A DNA stretch of 64,000 bases from Hepsetus odoe (Eukaryota > Chordata > Actinopteri > Characiformes > Hepsetidae), in assembly GCA_017165825.1 (NCBI GenBank), contig CM029379.1, positions 18,039,382 to 18,103,381 on the forward strand. The letters are read 5' to 3'. Made by a program: the position numbers and the translations under genes. Position 1 is the stretch's first letter. The number at the start of each line of letters is the position of its first letter. Below the pieces are notes generated by a model. The model was not told the origin of the DNA. It ran no database searches and saw only the letters and a list, made by a program, of their open reading frames with translations. Below are positions 10,861-23,816 of this stretch, in pieces.

Positions 10861-12952
10861 ACTGGTGCACAGTGAAGGTCCTAATACCTGTTCATGGTGC
10901 TACTTTGAGCCTGTTATTTTATTCGAACTGCAGCAACAAAGTGGTCAAGCAGAGCTTCAGTGATGCTTCATTCTTGTCACTCCTTCTGATCAGACTGGAA
11001 CCTATGAGGAGAACATTGCTAATGATTTAGCAGTAAGATCCAGCAGATGGCAGCACAGTTTTAATGCAGTGACGTTATATAGAGCCTCAAAGCCCCACAC
11101 TGTCATTTCACTGTCATAAAGGCAACATAGTGACAGGATTTATGTAGATAGTAACAAGGTACATGTTAAATCATTCTAGGATGGCGCAACTGTTTCGTCA
11201 TTGTGACTAGCTAAGTAACTAAGCTTTAGGTAGCTCCTCATAATTTTTCAGTCTCAAAAGAAAAACTCAAATGTTGCCCCTTTAAAATGAGATGCACTGA
11301 ATATAATGACTTCTCAATGTACACCATTGTACTTACTGAGGGGTTCATCTGCTACTCTTTTATTCACACCTAAATTTTTTTTCTTTTTCCTTCCTCTCCC
11401 ACCTCTTTTCTTCTCTTAGCCCATCTTATGACTGCAACCACCTTTTGCACACGTGCCACTTTTCTTTTCTCTTCATCTCTCTTCTCTAAGAACACTCGCA
11501 AGCAAGTGAGTATAGAAGTTATTCTTCGTACTGAATCTGGAATGAAATTAAATCAGTTTTATGTTATGCTGCAAATTTGTTCTTTTTGTAAATGATTCCC
11601 CACATCATTTGGCAATTCTTTTTCCTTGTTTTCTTCCAATACGTTGTCAGCTGCAGATGGAGCAAATCTTTCTGCTGTTGTTACTGGTTTTTAGATCTTT
11701 TACTTCACCGAGAATTCATTTTCAGTGAATTATTCTAACATGTGGGTCTGATTGCTTTAGCTTGTTAAATCTTGAAATTGTATGCATGATGACAGAAGTG
11801 ACCAACGATGCTGGATGTTCTGTGTTTGAGTTCAAATCTGAATTTAGGCCCCGGTGCTCATTAGAATCAGGTACATTGTAAACCTCGTTAGAATGAGATT
11901 TATTTCAGAGCAGCAATTTAGTGAAAGACTGTGGTTAATTCATATTTTGTTAACCAATCAATAAAAGTTAACGGCTTTAGGACAAAAACTGCTGACTGGC
12001 TTCTGGTTCAAAATCTGACTATTCAGTCCATCAATTTATATTTAACATTTTCCAGAGTTGCATGCACTGAAATTTTATACTGAATAACTATGACATGAAA
12101 TGAAAAAAGATACATTTATGCACTGCGCCTTTTTAGCTGTGTAACCAATAACATTTTTAATTTTTTGGAAAATCAAGCACCAATAAAAGCTATGTGAAAA
12201 TGAATATAAAAGCTCATCTATGCTAAAATGGTTTTTGTCCAAATAATTTATAAGGAATTCAGAAATCAAAGATTTTAAAATTACTGCTTGATTTTTTTTT
12301 GTTGCACTGTTGCAAAGCAGAGACTAAACCATATCGTTTTGTCACCCCTGAATGCTTCTACAGTGCTGTGGTAACATTACGAACAGTGCTTTGCACACTT
12401 ACAGACAGGAAGCACAGTGCATTTTACTTGTCAAGGCTGTCACTGACACAATGCCCGCCAAAAATGGGGGCTGCAGGACTCTTTGCAAAAGCTGTGGGTG
12501 GATGAAGGTGGTTTCAGCCCTGTGGCTTCCTCTGTGAAGCCCAGCCACTTGTGTAGGGGAAGGAATTTGCACTGAAAAGAACAAAAACAATCAGATTATA
12601 AAATGCACTCGTTACCTGATATGATTTCAAATAAATACATGAAATGCATTGTTCTGGGTGAGGGGTGTCATCTGGGCCCTGACCTGTTTTTTTTTTTCAT
12701 GTACAAATGCTCTTGCTGCAGAAGAGGTGGTTTCCTGTTTCTGCTACCAACACAAAAGCATCAAAGAGATTTAACGCCTGCTTTAGCTTATAGATGACAC
12801 TTTTTGCATTAAATACACTCTGCAAAAGTGCTCCATCTTATGATTTCACAGTGTTGATGTTTTAACCTTTAACAGATCTAACAAACTCTAGTGTTGGTTA
12901 AAAAGGGGCTGATTTAATTTTCTTCTTCATTTCTTCTCCCTTCCCAGGCATT
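10861..12952. other. Spacer upstream of ptprcap
   Basis: No coding gene seen. A pyrimidine-rich stretch at 11370-11500 followed by a possible splice donor (CAA/GTGAGT at about 11505) could be a non-coding first exon of ptprcap, because the ptprcap coding exon is preceded by a good acceptor (AG at 12946-12947). This is weak. Confidence 0.4.
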
Positions 12953-13747
12953 ATGAGGCAGCTGCTGTTCCTTTTTCTGACTGGGGTTTGCTTGTTTCTG
13001 TCCACTGCGCCCATCCTCCAAGTGGAGTCCTTTTCCACAATGACAAATAACACAGCAAACACAACTGCCAGTAGTACAACTAAGGCACCTGCAGAAACCA
13101 GTCCAGATGGTACAAATGACATGACGTCTTCCTTATCTTCCACTCATAAGGTGACAGAAAAAGATGAGCATGAGAATACAGTAAGCACTAATAAACCTCA
13201 GACCACTCACAGTGACCAGGCCAAAACCAAACCCACAATGCTGCCAAAGCAGTCCAACTCAGAGCTAGTAGTGACACTGCTGTTGATCATTGTGGTCGTC
13301 GCCATCCTTTTGTTCCTCCTGTTCAGATGGTACCAGCGTAACCCTGACCGCCGATCCATCCATGGACTGCGAGACAGCATGGTGGAAACTGTGCAGTTGG
13401 CTTGGGGCCTGGTCACGGGATGTATGCAGCAAACTCGGAAACAGCCTGAGGAGGTAGAGGACGGCGATGAGTTGGGGGAGATGGAGCGAGGAGGTGAAGG
13501 GGAGAGGATGGAGGAAGGCACACCTTGGGGAGGAGTAAAGCAAGAGGAGAACGATTCAGACTCAGACGAATCAGATTCTACCATAGATGGGGCCAACCTG
13601 ACAGAGGGTGAGAAGACTGAGGAACAGGGGGAGGACAGGAGGAGTGCAAAGGAGGATAGTGAAGACACTGAGGACATGCATTCTGTCATGTTAGAGGAGG
13701 AGGACAAGGCAGACATAGAGGGGGTGGATGATCTCACACCATTGTGA
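12953..13747 (+). CDS. ptprcap: CD45-associated protein (PTPRC-associated protein)
   Basis: Single-pass membrane protein of lymphocytes that binds the CD45 phosphatase. One coding exon of 264 codons starting six bases after a splice acceptor (TTCCCAG), so a non-coding 5' exon is expected. Residues 1-20 are a signal peptide; 25-100 a Ser/Thr-rich ectodomain with two N-glycosylation sequons near residue 33; 105-125 a TM helix; then RWYQRNPDRRSIHGLRDSM and a strongly acidic tail ending DDLTPL. Human PTPRCAP has the same plan: a short ectodomain, TM, a basic segment leading to a LWG/LAWG-like stretch, an acidic tail and a terminal TxL. Tail-to-tail position with rps6kb2 matches the human arrangement at 11q13, which is the strongest support. 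The ectodomain looks longer and more mucin-like than the mammalian one. Alternative: another sialomucin such as CD43. Confidence 0.8.
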   Translation: MRQLLFLFLTGVCLFLSTAPILQVESFSTMTNNTANTTASSTTKAPAETSPDGTNDMTSSLSSTHKVTEKDEHENTVSTNKPQTTHSDQAKTKPTMLPKQSNSELVVTLLLIIVVVAILLFLLFRWYQRNPDRRSIHGLRDSMVETVQLAWGLVTGCMQQTRKQPEEVEDGDELGEMERGGEGERMEEGTPWGGVKQEENDSDSDESDSTIDGANLTEGEKTEEQGEDRRSAKEDSEDTEDMHSVMLEEEDKADIEGVDDLTPL

Positions 13748-13895
13748 AAGTTGGAAGAATTAAAGATTGGGGATCAGCTGAAAGAGGGATTCGTTTAGAT
13801 TTTCTAAACATTTTGGACATTTTGATTGCTATTTTTGTAAAATTTATCAAACTTCTGTAAGCTTGTGAAAGTAGTAAAACTTTGTGTACCTTTTC

Positions 13896-13901
13896 AATAA
13901 A
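13896..13901 (+). promoter_or_regulatory. ptprcap polyadenylation signal
   Basis: A canonical AATAAA lies 149 bp after the stop codon of ptprcap, followed by an A-rich run at 13923-13933. Confidence 0.8.
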
Positions 13902-14643
13902 TGCTATTAGGATGAGCCTGCTTAAAAAAAAAAGTGCTTCCAAAATACAGCCATACTGCTCATTTTTCAAGCATTTCTCTGCTACATTCTACTTTTTTCA
14001 GTGGTTCTTCTGTTGCTACAGGTGACTGGAGTTCACCTGTGTCCAGTAAAATTCAATAAACATAAGTTGTCATAGAAAACAGAAGATCTAATGAAGACAG
14101 GCATGTAACATGCCACTGCAAACACTGCTGAGAAGCAGGACAGATGGAGAATGAACAAGAAAACTCAATCCCCAAAGAACATCTATAGGGACTGAAAATG
14201 GTGATGCACTCTGCATCCAACCTGGTCGATTTATCAGGAGTGCACTAAGCCAAATGGGAGAAGCACCCAAGAGAACGATTAATAAACAGAAAGACTTAAG
14301 GATGCCATTGCTGGAGGTCTGAATATATATATATATATATATTTTTTTTTTAAATAAGTACGATGCACTCCAAATCTGGCTTTGCTGTTTTGGAGTAGTG
14401 TGTAGATGGATGGAATAAAAAGACAAATAAATAAAATGGTCAGAAAACTTCCAAATGTTTTATTTGGGACTTGTTTTCCCTTTTTGCATGTGTTTATTCT
14501 CTGAGGAAACAACAGTAAATATCACTGAAATCTGACAGAAGATAAAATAAAGTGAATCTTTTTTAATAATACAACCCTGTGAATACATTCAGAACAAATG
14601 ATCATATTTAATCATTTTAATCAATTATTTATACATATTATTT

Positions 14644-14678
<35 letters not shown>

Positions 14679-15115
14679 GAAGTCTCTTTCATATTCATAG
14701 ATAAGGTAGCCTGTGATTATGACCCTTGACTCTTCTGTACACAAAAGTAGCTGAAATGCTGAAGAGTCAACATTGGATGAAAAAGGCATGAAGTTTCCAC
14801 AACCAAAAATACACTGATTTAATAGGAAATTGTCCAGTTTTTCCCCCCATGTAGTAAAAAGGTTTTTCAGAAGTAAATTCACTGCAAATTCACAGTCAGC
14901 TTAGAGCACAACAGCTAATTGTAACCATGACATTCAACGTGGTTACATTTTTTTCTTTTTCCATTATTGTTATGAGGCTTTGGTGGCAGCATGGGTGTCT
15001 TTCATCTTTCATGAGCAAGAGAGAGCGAGTGAGAGAGAGAGAGAAGGGTGGGGGTGATAATACATGCACAAATATTTTTTGGATGAGTGCAGACTGCACA
15101 AATGGTTGGTGGCTT
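13902..15115. other. Convergent intergenic region between ptprcap and rps6kb2
   Basis: AT-rich sequence with (AT)n tracts at 14324-14342 and 14647-14675 and an AG run at 15026-15043. It must contain the 3' UTR of rps6kb2, unless the AATAAA overlapping its stop codon is used. No further gene is supported. Confidence 0.6.
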
Positions 15116-15120
15116 TTATT
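15115..15120 (-). promoter_or_regulatory. AATAAA overlapping the rps6kb2 stop codon
   Basis: On the minus strand the last codons read GGC AAA TAA AAG, so an AATAAA hexamer spans the stop codon. Use of this signal would leave a 3' UTR of only about 10-30 nt. Functional use is unproven. Confidence 0.4.
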
Positions 15121-18100
15121 TGCCGCGGTGGCCTTTTTGTTTCTTGTTTCGTCCTGGAGTTCTAATGGGCTGTGTGACACCGTTCTCGAGGGGAAGCGGC
15201 GGAGTCTGAACAGGAGGCTCCTCCTCTCTTTCAGTACTGCTCTTAAATGCCTCCACATGAGAGAACTTCAGAGGGCTAGACAGAGAAACACTTTGTAAGA
15301 GTCAGGATCAGGTTTTTCTGGATAAGTATGATACCACGAATCTTGTTTTTGCAGTGACTCACATGCACACAAACAAGTACATTAATAAAATATACAAAGA
15401 TTTGGAGAAAAAAAAAAAAAGGTAGTTTGTTAGTTACATTACTAAAGCAAACCCAGCCTGACAATTAACAGGTGAGCGGAACCAACCCTGTGCTGGAGTT
15501 GTACATCCCTGGGCTAAAGGACTGGTACCAAACTGAACAGAAAAAGTTGAGTAATATTCTCTGATTGCAAAGTGGATCAACAAAGTAGATGTGTCCTATA
15601 AAGAGGACAATAAGTGTACAGATCACTTAAAACAAGCAGCAATGCCTAAAAAGCCAAACCACGGAATCACCAGGATTGTATTTTAGTTCAGTGCGGGTTA
15701 GGGTTAGGGCACTCTGCAGATTTAAAACTATAGACTCCAAAACTGCCTTGATGTTGCAACATCTGGGTTGTGTTGTGAATGGTCCACCACCCAAATAATA
15801 TCATCACTAATCCAACAGTGTTTCCTTTCACTCATAGAAAAGGTAGAGAATTAATGTCAACCTGAACACTCACTAATTGTAAATCTATCAAGAGAGACCC
15901 CCTATATAGTATGTGTGGGAACATAAATCAAGTAGATGATGCAGCAGCTTTTAGCCTCTAGAGTTTTGTGGAGACTTCGTGCAAATAGAACACAATTCCC
16001 AAATAATGGATATATTTTCCAACAGAAATACAAATGAAAACTGGAAAAAAAAGACAAGCAGTCTTTTTGGAGGTTTTCATCACCTCTTAGGATGGCCAAC
16101 TAAGTGCGTGAATACTACCAGTTTAGTGTAAGCAAATGAAAGAAGAGCTGTATCTCAGACCTGATTGGTGTGTGTGGGCTGCTGTTGAGTCTGCGGACGG
16201 GACGTGCTCGCGGTTCTACTGAAAACCCCTCTTTCAGGCTCTCCAGCACTGACGGGGCTACATACGTGAACCCCTGTAAGTCCAAACACACACAGGGAGG
16301 TTTCACTTTTTCATTTATTTCATAACAATTTGTTTCACTTGATGCAAACATGAGGACATGACATTAACCTACATTGTTCTCATGATGTGAGGAATGACTA
16401 CAATTGCTCCATGGGAACGTTTCCATTTTATTTAAAACATGATGGGTCATTTAAATAAGCGATAGTAGCAGCCAGTGAACTATTTTATTGACTTTTTATG
16501 ATGAAGCCCCCAGAAATCAGTCTTGAAGTGAGTGTGACTTACAGCAAATGCGTGATCAGCGCTGCCACTGAGAGTTGTGTCATCAGGACTATCCACTGGG
16601 GTCTGTCTGGTGAACCGACTGTCAAACTGACTTACATCTTCTTCTGACTGCTACGGAGACAGAGCGAGAGAGAGAAACTTTCAACCTGTTTTCCCCCATT
16701 TTTTAACACTTTGGAAGCTGTTACACCTTCAATCTCTCAAGGTTTTATTTTCTGGTCTTCAGAGGGCTTGACAATCATTGACAAGTGAATGAATTAAAGA
16801 GCAATGAATGAGTGATAAAAATCTGAAAACGGACTGGCACAATGAAGAAACTACAAAATTACAAGCTGTACCAGCGAAGGCCTGTAGGGTGGCTCCACTC
16901 GTTTATTCAACAGATCATCCCAGTTGATGTGCCGGAAAAAAGGATGCCTCTGCAAAACACAAAGGAAAATGCTCAGTGCTCACATGTTTGAAAATTAAAT
17001 ATGGAATAAAAAAATAACAGGTCTTGTGATCCTAAGTGGAGATGACTCTTGTGAGCCCGGAGTATTTAGACCGTATACTGTATATCATGGTTATGTCATA
17101 CCTGTATTTCTGCACAGTCAGCTTTCCCAGACCCTAGTCTTTGCGCTGGGTTTTTCTTCAAAAGCTGTAGGGAAAAAAAGGGGTAAATGAAAAAGGGCTG
17201 AATAAAGAAAGACAAAGATGGAATGACCGTTCTTGGGCTCTTACCTTTTTGATCATGTCTCTAGCATCAGGTGTAAGGTAAGGAGGAAGGACGAGCTTAC
17301 ACTTGAGAATTTTATCAATGGTTTTCTTTCTGTTTTCTGCTGTGAATGGGGGCTGAGAAAAGGGGAATAAATTGTATTAGAGATTTTTATGATTTTATTT
17401 CTCACATGTAAATGTGATTCATGCAACAGACCACAATATCAGTTACATATTTTAACCTGTAATGTCTAACAAAATGGTTCTTTATCCAATAATGGCTTAT
17501 AAATTCTATTACACTAAGTGGCAGATCATACGACTTCTTTTCAGTGAAGTTTGGAATTCTAATTTCGTTGTTTCTCACCGAGCCGGTCATCATGTCGTAC
17601 ATTAGGGCTCCCAGGCTCCACCAGTCCACTGCTCTGTTGTGTCCTGACCGGGTCAGAATCTCTGGAGCCCTGGGACACAATGTGCTCATTTACCACTGAC
17701 ACAAAACCTGCACCTGAGCTACAATACAATTACAAAGTTACAACATAAAGCTGTGCACAGATGTATGCAAACATGTGGGTGTCCAGGGTCAAATAATATG
17801 CTTTGTTGATTTTCTCTAGTAGAACTTTTGCACATTTTTATACCAATTACTTTTGCTGAAATTTAAATATGAAAAAAGAAAACCCATGAAATTGGCCACG
17901 ACAAAAAGACAATCATGCTTAAAAAGCCATGGTTTTGTATGGTGGACTCTGGATTTCTATTTAGTGACAGTTAATTTTTGACTCTGTAACATGATCTGCA
18001 CGAGAGTGACTCACATATACTCAATGGTGCCGCAGAACGTGTGTGTGACGGTCTCATCGTGGATGGATTCCTTGCACAGGCCGAAGTCAGTCAGCTTAAT

Positions 18101-19346
18101 GTGGCCTTAAGGAAAGGGAAGATAGTGTGTCAGCTTTAAATAGACAAGGCTGACACATTGTGTATAAAGTGTATGGATATAAATAAGGTCATGGTTACAT
18201 ACAGGACTGAGTTCATAAACTCTAATGTATTTTGGAAAAACCCTTTAGGATTTCTGGCTATTGCAATATAGCGATATCCATTTAATTAAACATGCATGCA
18301 TGTCCAGCTAGGAAAAATAAAATGTGTACCTTACTGACTGAGCATGCAATGCAGAATTGCTCACTTTGCTGAGACAAAAGCAGCTCAAAATGTTAAGTAG
18401 AGCCATATATGGAAATATTCCTAAAGTCAGTTACATCTAAACACTTTAGGCTTTATGAGATTCTGCACAACAGCTGGTAGTATGTCATACACATTAATCA
18501 CACAACGATAAATCCCTGAATCAACAATCAGGCAACCCAATCTATGACCGCTCAGTCTAAAGTCCTGCTAAGCATTTTACAATTAAATTTATTTTTTAGC
18601 TGCTGTTTGTCTAATTGTCCACCAGGTGTCAGTTAATGTTAAATATATTTTAAAGCTTTGAGTAATAAACTCTTTTAGGAAGCAGATTAATTTAAATATT
18701 TAATTTAACAACATCTGCCATCTCTACTATGTTCCAAATAGGTAAATTCTTAAGCAAGCTCCAGAAAAGGATTAAAACATGGGAAGAAAAAAAAAAAAGC
18801 GCCAAACTACACACCTCAGAACTCAAATAACATCGGGTTCTCATGTACCTCAGGGCAACCTACTGCATTTAACCCACGCAGCAGGAGGCAGGTTTTGAAA
18901 GCCCCTAGGGAACAGTGATGAGGACGGTACCTTGCTCAAGGGAACACCAGTGCAACCTACCGGTGTGGGATTCGTACCCACAACCTTCAGATCCTTCCAC
19001 TGCTGCCCTTATACATTTCAGAGTTTAGAAGTGAGTGTTAATGAGATTTTGCTGCAGGTGTGTATGATTATGATGAGAGGCTGGAGCAAGAGCAGAGCCA
19101 ATGCAAAACAGTACATTTGAATGCCAGGATGCGAAATACAGGTTGTTCCGTTAAGACTCCTGAAAGCCTAATCTGTAAGGTTTTGGGGTGGATCCACATG
19201 GCTGAAAAAAAAACACTATGTAGAGAATAGCCCTTGACCCACACTAGGACCAGCACCCACTGGAAATATTTACCTCTTATGATCGCTACTCATAATACAC
19301 CATTAAATATATGTCAAAATGTCTGAATAATCAAGATAAAAAAAAA

Positions 19347-19377
<31 letters not shown>

Positions 19378-22300
19378 ATTATACATATAAAACAAAGCTT
19401 TCAACAAATACCTTCATGATTGAGCATGATGTTTTCCGGCTTCAGATCTCTGTATATGATGCCATTGGAGTGGAGGTGTCCCAGTGCTAATGTTATCTCA
19501 GCCAGATAGAAACTGCAAAGAAGTGACAACACAAAGTCGAGAACTGAAGCACAATGATTAACTGATAAAACAGTCACGCTATCAGTAATGCCGTGATGAG
19601 ATCAACCTACTTTTACACAATAAAATTCATTAGAACATAAACAGCAGACCAAATGTTTGGAACCAACACTTTCTAACAGAAAACTGCAGTAATGATTGTA
19701 TGGAAACAGAATGCAGGCTTGGACTAAATGTCTGTAGCAATCATGTAAAACTGCAGGACTTGTTTGGCGGGTGGTGATTCTTCTGCCACATTTTAACGCA
19801 GCCGTAATCAGATGATTTTATCACTCTAATGCTCCTGAAGGCTTAATGAACAGAATCAGCTGTGATAAATTTCAGCTCTTAACAACTACCTAATGTCTTC
19901 TTCTTTTGGCTGCTCTCGTTTAGATGTCACCACAGCAGATCATTCATTTCCACTTTGGACCAAAATGTTTTTTTTTTTTGGCATGAGTAGTAATATAATA
20001 TGCCAGATTGCTAATTTATAACTGATTCATTATATTATTAATAATTTCCCTGAATTAGGGCTCATCAAATTGAAAACTGCCCTTGTTCAAATAGAGGTTT
20101 AAATATAAAGTTTCATTGTCATTGTTTCAGTTACTGTGAAGGCTTTTCTATTTAAACACTATTTAACACAGTGTTCATTAATTTAGGTGTGTCCGAATCC
20201 ACCCAATCACTAGGACTCACCCAACCACCTGCTACTATGGCTGAAGATAAGTCGGCACTATAGTATGAGTTTTTAACTACTCCTAATGCAGTGTCACTTC
20301 ACTAACAGGAAAACAATAATCAGCAATTCTGTTACGTCAGAATCTTTTCCATATTTCTGTATCACTGCTTACCAGGCTGTGTCTTCCATGAAGATTCCCT
20401 CCTTCTCAAGTTGCATAAACAGCTCGCCACCTGTTTATTTGAAGGGGTATCAAAAATACTCTCACAACATCTGAGAGGCAGGGAACGACAAGAAATCACA
20501 AGGTCTCACTGACATCACTAGCTCTGTATCACTACATCACACTATCTACCCGAGTTAAAATATCTTCATATTGTCCACCCCTGACTAAAAGTCACCGGGC
20601 TTTTTCTAACCAGATACACCCCACAGTGATTTCCACAGTCACAAATCTGCTAAATTAAAAGTTTTAAAACAGGGCAGTATGGAACTGTGTGCTCCGTGTT
20701 ATTCACTACGCTCAGTGGATGGAGAAGCCCAGCAATGAACACTCACCGCTCAAACACTCCAGTATTAGGTAAAGCTTGCCACCTGTCTGGAAGGCGTACC
20801 ACAAGTCCACAATGAAGGGATGGCGGACAGTTTCCAAAATCTCCCTCTCTGCGCGAGTGTGGGCTGTGTCTTTTGCGTTGCACACAATTTTGGCCTAAAA
20901 GTGAGCACATGTTGTGTAAGAGTCCGAGAAAAGGAGAACAAGGGAAGTAGCGTGTTTGTGTTTCCATTTAAAAGTGTGTGAGAGATGTTCACTGATTTAT
21001 ATCAGCACACACTATCTTGGTTCACCGTATATTCAATCTTTGACTGCACTCTGATCATTAAACCGATGGATCAGAGTGAAAGAAAATAGCAAAAGCTGTT
21101 TATCAGTAAAAATAATCTGCAAAGATTCATTTAGGATAGTTTAATCCGCTGCAAAATGACAGCAGTTCCTACAGCTAGAAAAGGAAAAGCACATACTTTT
21201 TTCAAAACTTTCATAGCAAATATTTTCCCCGTCTGACTTCCTTGCACCTTTCGAACCTGGAAGACCTAAAAAAAAAAAAATAAAAAAATAAATAAATAAA
21301 AACCCCAAATAAATAAATAATAATGAAAAAAATAAACATCAGAGAGGACATTCAGTTTGTGTCTGGAAACATTTATGCTATCAAACACACACATAAGAAG
21401 CCCATTTGTATCAACAGATTTTTATCTCTCATGTGTTTTGATTCCCGTACAGAACCAAATACACACCCACACACGCCCACATACCTTGCCATAGCCGCCT
21501 TTCCCCAACACTGTGAGTAACTCGAAGCAGTCTGGTCCCACTCTCTCGCTGTCTCTGTTCACACTCGCACTAGTGAGCTCTACCTCCTCCGTCTCTGAAC
21601 TAAAAATGAGACATTTCAACATTATCTTCTTATTTAACATATAATTCATATCCATGTTCTGAAATAAATCCCTGAGTGAAACTTCATGGAGTGTGTATGT
21701 CTGTGTTTATCTGTGTACAGAGCTTCATCATCAGCTGCCTCACAGTTTCACAGCCAAAGAGGAAACTCAGAAGCAGCAGAAAGAACCTTCACATCTTATT
21801 GAGTTTAGAGAGACCAGCTATCTGTGTAAAGATTATAAACCAATCTCAAAAACGGAAATTATTTCAATTGATGAGAGTCTGTGGCAGGTTGGACAACCGG
21901 TGTAGCTGAAAAAACAGAATAACAATAATATTGTGCCAACTTTTAAAAATGATGTATGTGTGATTAAAACTGAGCTTCTATAAAGGTGTTGTAAATGTTA
22001 AATCCTTACATGTGAGAGCAAGTTCTGGGAATAGTAAGGGTTAATTTTTTAAAGAAACCCAAAAGGATTTTTCATTATTAACAGTATTTTTAACATTTAT
22101 ATTTAGGACATTTAGTAGTTTAATAGTTTCTTAAACCAGAATGGATTAAATAATACATACGGCTCAGTAGCTTCCACTGTAAAGTTGCAAACTTCATCCT
22201 GTGAACGAACAACCCTTATTAGAATGACAACTGTCTCACTGTAATTGCACTGTTATTATAAACGGAAAACTACTTCAGGTAATTATCTGGGAATTATGAC

Positions 22301-23353
22301 CAAATAAATCCAGTTAAAAAATATCTTTTTGCTCAAAATAATGTAAACTTAGAAAGTTGCCCCCGAGTCGGAAGATTGTGGGTTCGATTCCCTCACCAGT
22401 AGGTTGCCCTGAGGTACCCTTGAGCAAGGTAAAGTCCCTGTCACTGCTCCCCGGGCGCTTTCAATAGCTGCCCACTGGTGCACGGTGTTTACATGAGTTA
22501 AATGCAGAGGTCCAATTTCCTTTTGGTTCACTGTGTGCTGTGCTGTGACCTTGCAATGACAAGGGTTGTCATGTTCACTTTTTCACTTTTCACTAATAAA
22601 CCACCATCAGTTGTGCAGCAGGGTCTGTTTAATTTAGTATTTTGGCTTTCACTGAAAGAATGATATTAGTGAACGACAACTTCTCAAACAAAGTCAATAT
22701 GCCTATTTTTTCTCATTATGATACTGTTGTAAGAATAAGATCATTCAAGCTGTTTTTAATATTTCTGCTTATTTATAGGAGTTAATTCCATAAATAAGAT
22801 GAGAAAGATTGAATTCTACTTGCAAATTATGCTTACATTGCAGTAGAGCTTTTTAAGGAGCAGTTTTTGTCCCAGTTTATTGGGCTTTTTTCATAAAAAT
22901 GGAGCACTAATCAAAAAACAAAGCATTGGTATTTTAAACATACCAGCCAGAGTACTAGCCAGAAATGAATGAATACATCTGTGCATGAATTTACAGCTAA
23001 ACATATAAAAGAAGAAAATAAATTGTTGGACCACTGAACAACTTTTTTCTGGCTCTTCATATTTACATGGTTATGCTTTCAGGTCAGGGTCAGAGGATAC
23101 AGCAATAGTACAATTCATTCAGGCATATTTATTGCATTTAAAAGTCGATAAATACTGATTTGTAAAAATATCTGTTGAAAATTTTGCTTCTGAACTTGCT
23201 TTAATAGACGAGAAAGCAAAACATGGCCCTTTTTCTGCCCTTTTCCTGGTTATTTGAATTGGAATCACAGCTTTCCATCAACGCTCTGTCCTCTCTCACC
23301 TCTGCATCACTCACGTCCTCCGACTCCAAGTCAATGTCGAACACCCCCGCCAT
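15116..23353 (-). CDS. rps6kb2: Ribosomal protein S6 kinase beta-2 (p70 S6K2)
   Basis: AGC-family Ser/Thr kinase acting downstream of mTORC1 and PDK1. Fifteen coding exons: 23300-23353, 22161-22198, 21485-21599, 21197-21265, 20747-20894, 20373-20430, 19412-19512, 18015-18105, 17579-17669, 17245-17352, 17102-17164, 16872-16949, 16543-16650, 16161-16273, 15116-15275; 464 residues (human about 482). Visible motifs: TOS motif FDIDL (5-9), glycine loop LGKGGYGKV (62-70), Lys88, YRDLKPEN (Asp183), DFG (Asp201), T-loop THTFCGT (Thr217), turn motif TPVDSPDD (Ser359), hydrophobic motif GFTYVAP (Thr377), and a basic C-terminus NKKQKGHRGK like the S6K2 nuclear signal. EEVELT before the kinase domain, LECLSGG and the SPLKF tail favour S6K2 over S6K1. 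A non-coding first exon ends at 27245. Intact. Confidence 0.95.
18868..19011 (-). mobile_element. tRNA-derived SINE, family 1, 5'-incomplete copy
   Basis: It contains GGAACAGTGATGAGGACGGTACC, cut here to its landmarks GCAGTGATG-like and GGTACCTTGCTCAAGG, then the reverse B-box-like GGGATTCGTACCCACAACC. It lies in an rps6kb2 intron. Confidence 0.8.
19340..19378. repeat. (AAAT)n microsatellite
   Basis: Tandem AAAT units in an rps6kb2 intron. A similar A-rich AAAT tract lies at 21268-21320. Confidence 0.9.
22356..22592 (+). mobile_element. tRNA-derived SINE, family 1, plus orientation
   Basis: The tRNA-like head comes first here (GTGGGTTCGATTCCCTCACC), followed by the reverse complement of the body: GCAAGGTAAAGTCCCTGTCA, CTCCCCGGGCGCTTTCAA, then CACTTTTTCACTTTTCAC. 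It lies in the rps6kb2 intron after coding exon 1. Confidence 0.87.
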
Positions 23354-23586
23354 CCTACAGAAACAAACAGGTGTTAAAGGTGCATCAGCCAGTAAAGAGT
23401 TTCATTTTTCACAAAGACAGCAACAAGTCCTTATAATATAATATTTGAAGCATTCTTGGAAAATAAGAAGTTAATAAATGATGACATGTTCTCTGCACAA
23501 ATATTTTCTATTCCTGTGTTGGGTTCTATGTCATTTTCTGTGTTGTCTCATGTGTAGCACCAGCTCCTGGCTGACGAGACAATAAA

Positions 23587-23816
23587 GTGAAGTGAAAGTG
23601 TCTTGTCATTGTGAAACAGCACACAAAGTTCATCCTCTGCTTTTCACCCATACACATGTGCAGAAGGGGGCAGCTATTTAAAGTGCCTGGGGAGCAGTGA
23701 TGGGGATGGTACCTTGTTCAAGGACACCTCAAGGCAACCTACTGGTCTGGGATTCGAACCCACAACCTTCAGATCCTGGGGCTGACCCCCATTAACACTA
23801 GGCCACCACTGCCCCT
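23587..23816 (-). mobile_element. tRNA-derived SINE, family 1
   Basis: One of the best preserved copies: GTGAAGTGAAAGTGTCTTGT, GGGGGCAGCTATTTAAAG, GATGGTACCTTGTTCAAGG, GGGATTCGAACCCACAACC and a terminal GGCCACCACTGCCCC. It lies in the first intron of rps6kb2. Confidence 0.9.

Noticed and set aside
13207..13737. 176-codon minus-strand ORF opposite ptprcap
   Set aside because: It is the antisense shadow of the acidic, Ser-rich ptprcap tail; its Ser/Pro-rich content simply mirrors GAG-rich codons.
15697..15709. GGGTTAGGGTTAGGG-like telomeric motif
   Set aside because: Only about two units, inside a spacer; too short to mean an interstitial telomere.
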